A stretch of DNA of 27,488 bases from positions 1-27,488 of the forward strand of contig CAYNNP010000062.1 in NCBI GenBank assembly GCA_964398215.1, read 5' to 3'. Source of the stretch: CAYNNP01 sp964398215. Lineage in GTDB: Bacteria; Planctomycetota; Planctomycetia; Pirellulales; Pirellulaceae. Below are positions 24,915-27,488 of the stretch, in pieces. The number at the start of each line of letters is the position of its first letter. Within the stretch, counting starts at the first letter, position 1. Position numbers and translations under genes: made by a program. The notes under the pieces were generated by a model that did no database searches, was not told where the DNA came from, and worked only from the letters and a program-made list of their open reading frames with translations.

Positions 24915-26152
24915 GAAATAACTCCTAGCGAGTCCTTGCGTGTTGGATTGATACGTCGAGCAAGTTCGTCGAATAATTGCACATATTGCTCGATCGTCTG
25001 ATCAAGCGGTGCGGATCGCAGCATCCCACGTCTGAGTTGGCTCGCGTTTTTCTGACTGCCTTCCGTGTCATCCACTGCTCGGCGCACAGCCTGACGAAGC
25101 GTTTTTGGGGTTTCGCGGTCAAACCACTGGACCTTCGTCGTTCCGTTGAAGTCTACGTTGTCACTATTGAGCGAACGATTTAGAAAGTCGCGATTGGGTT
25201 CATTGTCTTCCACAATCAACGGCAGCTCCGCAGCGATTGCTTTTGGCAATAATGCGTTGGTTCCTTTTGCGCCAAGCTGAATATAGAAGTCAGCGGCCAG
25301 CATGACATCGTTCAATTCTGTGAACGATCCCGGCATCGCGTAGGCTCCACGCAGCCCTTCGCCTCGCAAAAGGTCATGCAGCTGTCCGCGGTCTGGCCCA
25401 TCGCCAACAAACCAAATCTTCAAATCGGGATAGCGTGTTACTAAATTGGCTGCCGAATCGGCCAGCAGACGCATGCCGCCGCTACGGTTCATTTCACCGA
25501 CGCACAACAACACAGGATTGTCGTCACACTGTAAATCCGAATTGATGGCAGCCAACGCGGATCGAATCAGCTTTTGTTGCTGAGGGTTTCTGAGCACGCC
25601 GCCGCGCACCGCCGGCACATCCCGGTGGATGCGTGAATCCACAAATCCTTGTTGTAGCAGTTGCCGATGACAATCCGCGTTGGCTGCGATCAGCATGTCG
25701 ATCGTTTTGGCATGAGCAGCACATCGCCGTCCCAATCGCGTTTGGTTCCACCAACGCACATCGCTGTCGTTTCCCCAGCCTTGAATCCTGGCAGTCGTAC
25801 GACAACCAAGCGATCTGGCGGCGTCTGCCACCGCGATCAATTCTTCGCGACCACGATCAACCATCAGCACGTCAAAAGACTTGGCATTTTCTCTTAGCCA
25901 ATTCGTCAGGTGACGGATGTAGCGAGAAACCGACCAGTCGCCTTTGGGGGCATTGACTGGCCGATGAACAATCACGTTCTGATACGCGAACTCTTCCGAC
26001 CAGAAGGATGCGAACTTGGGCGTCAGCACTTCTGTTTGAATGCCGCGCCGTTCCAAACCGGCGGAAAGCTGAATCAAATAGGCGGCTGAATCCAAAGACC
26101 CATGAGGCCAAAAGTGGCGCCCGACCAGCAGTACTCTTTTCCGTCGATTCAC
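24911..26152 (-). CDS. Glycosyltransferase (GT4-like) with K-x7-K in place of E-x7-E
   Basis: The 413-residue protein has a GT-B layout: an N-terminal RVLLVGRHFWPHG strand/loop, VLLCVGEMNRSGG at about 214-226, and WFVGDGPDRGQLHDLL at 247-262. At the usual catalytic E-x7-E site it reads AKGTNALLPKAIAAELPLI, with lysines K296 and K304 at both glutamate positions. It may therefore have changed chemistry or be inactive. The start is GTG at 26152, overlapping the hpt stop (GTGA); its own stop overlaps the next glycosyltransferase start. The paired layout suggests the two glycosyltransferases work on the same glycan. Confidence 0.85.
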   Translation of the reverse strand: MNRRKRVLLVGRHFWPHGSLDSAAYLIQLSAGLERRGIQTEVLTPKFASFWSEEFAYQNVIVHRPVNAPKGDWSVSRYIRHLTNWLRENAKSFDVLMVDRGREELIAVADAARSLGCRTTARIQGWGNDSDVRWWNQTRLGRRCAAHAKTIDMLIAANADCHRQLLQQGFVDSRIHRDVPAVRGGVLRNPQQQKLIRSALAAINSDLQCDDNPVLLCVGEMNRSGGMRLLADSAANLVTRYPDLKIWFVGDGPDRGQLHDLLRGEGLRGAYAMPGSFTELNDVMLAADFYIQLGAKGTNALLPKAIAAELPLIVEDNEPNRDFLNRSLNSDNVDFNGTTKVQWFDRETPKTLRQAVRRAVDDTEGSQKNASQLRRGMLRSAPLDQTIEQYVQLFDELARRINPTRKDSLGVIS

Positions 26153-26694
26153 GTCTTCGCCACTGACGCCGTCGCCTCGATCTCCGATGGTTCCAAAATG
26201 CCAAGGTATGGCAAGTTGCGATACATGTCCATGTAATCCAATCCGTAACCAACAACGAATTCATCGGGTATCTCAAACGCCGCGAAGTCTGGACGCACAT
26301 CAACCTCATGCTGTGTCTGTTTGTGTAGCAGCACGGCCGTCTTAATTGTCTTGGCACCCATTTCATTCATCACGCCAACCAAGCGATCGATCGTTTTGCC
26401 CGTATCAAAAATGTCATCGACCAACAAAACGTTTCGATCGCGCACATCAATCATCATGTCCGCGTTGACAGCCAGTTCGCCCGACTTCATTCCGCCACGA
26501 TAACTGGAGGCTTGAATCACACCAACACGCTGGGGCATGGAGAGCCGACGGATTAAATCGGCGAACAAAACCAGACTGCCCGTCATCACGGCGATGACCG
26601 TCAGTGGCCGCTGACTTCCATAGTGTTTATCGATTTCCAAAGCCAGGCGTTCAACACCCTCGTTCAGTTCTTCTTCGCTTAGCAAAATTCGCAT
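26149..26694 (-). CDS. hpt: Hypoxanthine phosphoribosyltransferase
   Basis: Hpt salvages hypoxanthine or guanine with PRPP to give IMP or GMP. The 181-residue length is typical. Visible motifs are VMTGSLVLFADL (36-47), SSYRGGMKSG (63-72), the PRPP-binding VLLVDDIFDTGKT (89-101), and EFVVGYGLDY near the C-terminus. ATG at 26694 is the first gene of a three-gene operon; AGGA sits 11 bases upstream, a little far. The TGA stop overlaps the GTG of the following glycosyltransferase. Putting a purine salvage gene before two glycosyltransferases is unusual and may only reflect co-transcription. Confidence 0.95.
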   Translation of the reverse strand: MRILLSEEELNEGVERLALEIDKHYGSQRPLTVIAVMTGSLVLFADLIRRLSMPQRVGVIQASSYRGGMKSGELAVNADMMIDVRDRNVLLVDDIFDTGKTIDRLVGVMNEMGAKTIKTAVLLHKQTQHEVDVRPDFAAFEIPDEFVVGYGLDYMDMYRNLPYLGILEPSEIEATASVAKT

Positions 26695-27001
26695 GGATCA
26701 ATGTTTCCTGTGGTTTTGCCTTCTCTTTTAATGAAAGCATCCCGCGATGATAACCTAGGGTACTTAGGTCTGAGATACGACCTGTGAAAAACCGATCGAA
26801 TCAGACGCACAAATGCAGCCGATCCTACTGATAACCGAGTGGCCCGCCTGGGTCCACGGTAAATCGACTTTCACGTCCCGCACAAGCCATTTCATAGACG
26901 AATGCGTCTCCACAGATGCGTTTTGACATGAGCCCGCAAGTGGCTTGGTGAAAGGTGATTGTTTTGTGACCATTGACTCAGAATAGCGAATTTTTGCTTC
27001 C
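26695..27001. other. Intergenic stretch between divergent hpt and the 107-aa gene
   Basis: About 307 bases with no convincing gene. A 69-codon minus-strand frame (26764-26973) has no family likeness and no ribosome binding site. The promoters of hpt and of the gene starting at 27002 should lie here, but I see no -35/-10 pair good enough to report. Confidence 0.5.
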
Positions 27002-27325
27002 GTGACGAATTCTCAACGTCTAGACGCCGTCCGCACCGCCTTGATAGCTTGGCTGAACGACCAAGACGATGACGGGAAAGTGGCTGTTGTCGAATCTGAG
27101 TCTCTGTTGATGGTTGACGGATTCTACCGTGGCCGTCGCTTCAAGACACCGACTGCTTTAGGGACATGGTTCATCGAAGAAGACGAGCTAAAGATCCACT
27201 CAGCGACCGATGGCTCGTTGCTATGCGTGATGGATAAAGATCAGATCACAGCAGCAGCGGACGGCCCACAAGTCTTAAAAATTCAGCGGCCCGACACCGA
27301 AGAAGACATCCGCCGCGCGGCGTAA
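27002..27325 (+). CDS. Small acidic hypothetical protein (107 aa)
   Basis: I do not recognise the family. The protein is soluble and acidic, with a helical start (RLDAVRTALIAWLN), a strand-rich middle (VAVVESESLLMVDGFYRGRRF, with TALGTWFIEEDELKIH after it), and a charged C-terminus (DTEEDIRRAA). The pattern suggests a compact alpha/beta fold. The start is GTG at 27002, without a clear Shine-Dalgarno site, so the start is uncertain. It is followed directly by a palindromic repeat element. Confidence 0.65.
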   Translation: MTNSQRLDAVRTALIAWLNDQDDDGKVAVVESESLLMVDGFYRGRRFKTPTALGTWFIEEDELKIHSATDGSLLCVMDKDQITAAADGPQVLKIQRPDTEEDIRRAA

Positions 27326-27332
27326 ACCGCGA

Positions 27333-27488
27333 GTCGCGCAGCGCACCTGGGGTTTGGTGATGGATTATCGATGAACGCCGAAAGTGTTCGACAAACGGCC
27401 GTGTTGTGAAACCCTTTCAGGGTTTGGGTTGGGTGATTCGGGCAAACGACCTGTGGTGCGCTGCGCGACCACAGGCTGTGTTGTTAAA
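27333..27488. repeat. Palindromic repeat element, cut by window edge
   Basis: GTCGCGCAGCGCACC (27333-27347) is the exact reverse complement of GGTGCGCTGCGCGAC (27455-27469), a 15-base inverted repeat. Inside and around it are two hairpins: AAACCC-TTTCA-GGGTTT (27409-27425) and CCTGTGG-12 bases-CCACAGG (27450-27475). GTGTTGTGAAA (27401-27411) returns as GTGTTGTTAAA (27478-27488) after 77 bases, as if a second unit begins at the edge. No coding frame is seen. It looks like an intergenic REP-like or non-autonomous mobile repeat. Confidence 0.7.

Noticed and set aside
26764..26973. Minus-strand open frame of 69 codons in the hpt upstream region
   Set aside because: No ribosome binding site, no recognisable motif, and it occupies the space where promoters are expected.

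Overview
The window looks like chromosomal DNA of a planctomycete, most likely Pirellulaceae (Rhodopirellula-like). The evidence is a sulfatase fused to a PVC-type dehydrogenase and cytochrome c module, secreted amidohydrolase paralogues, a TolB-propeller/M28 peptidase/PDZ protein, lysine-rich secreted proteins, about half G+C, and frequent GTG and TTG starts. The lineage is an inference; no rRNA or tRNA gene is present.

Layout. (1) 1-935: the 3' part of a phosphodiester-glycosidase-like gene, then a decayed IS3-type transposase fragment touching the 3' end of the next gene. (2) 936-1849: an AlkA-like DNA glycosylase (-) diverging from a solitary infA-like gene (+). (3) 1858-4454 (-): a two-gene operon joined by an ATGA overlap. 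The first gene encodes an unnamed duplicated-fold protein with an H-x-T motif. The second encodes an AbiEii-type nucleotidyltransferase fused to a T4 Rnl1-type RNA ligase. This is the best candidate for an undescribed system, a nucleic-acid (probably tRNA) repair or modification module. (4) 4516-7806 (-): a large secreted peptidase with its terminator. (5) 7874-9917: a small unknown protein, a Lys/Ala/Pro-tailed leucine-rich-repeat protein, and hisI. (6) 10083-15265 (+): a 1501-residue sulfatase/PVC dehydrogenase/HEAT/cytochrome c fusion, coupled to a six-helix membrane protein. (7) 15327-19966 (-): two coupled amidohydrolase genes holding three amidohydrolase-type domains, only one of which keeps the H-x-H metal motif. 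(8) 20086-23619: an SGNH hydrolase (-) diverging from shikimate kinase (+), a TIM-barrel isomerase/epimerase-like protein (+), and a conserved unknown (-). (9) 23811-26694 (-): hpt and two glycosyltransferases in a tightly overlapping operon. (10) 27002-27488: a small unknown gene and part of a palindromic repeat element cut by the window edge.

Working together: hisI, aroK, hpt and infA are housekeeping genes scattered among lineage-specific genes. The secreted hydrolases (sulfatase fusion, peptidase, amidohydrolases, SGNH protein) fit a lifestyle of degrading sulfated polysaccharide and protein. Several starts were moved from the longest reading frame, using Shine-Dalgarno spacing, 4-base stop/start overlaps or an upstream terminator; the reason is given in each entry.
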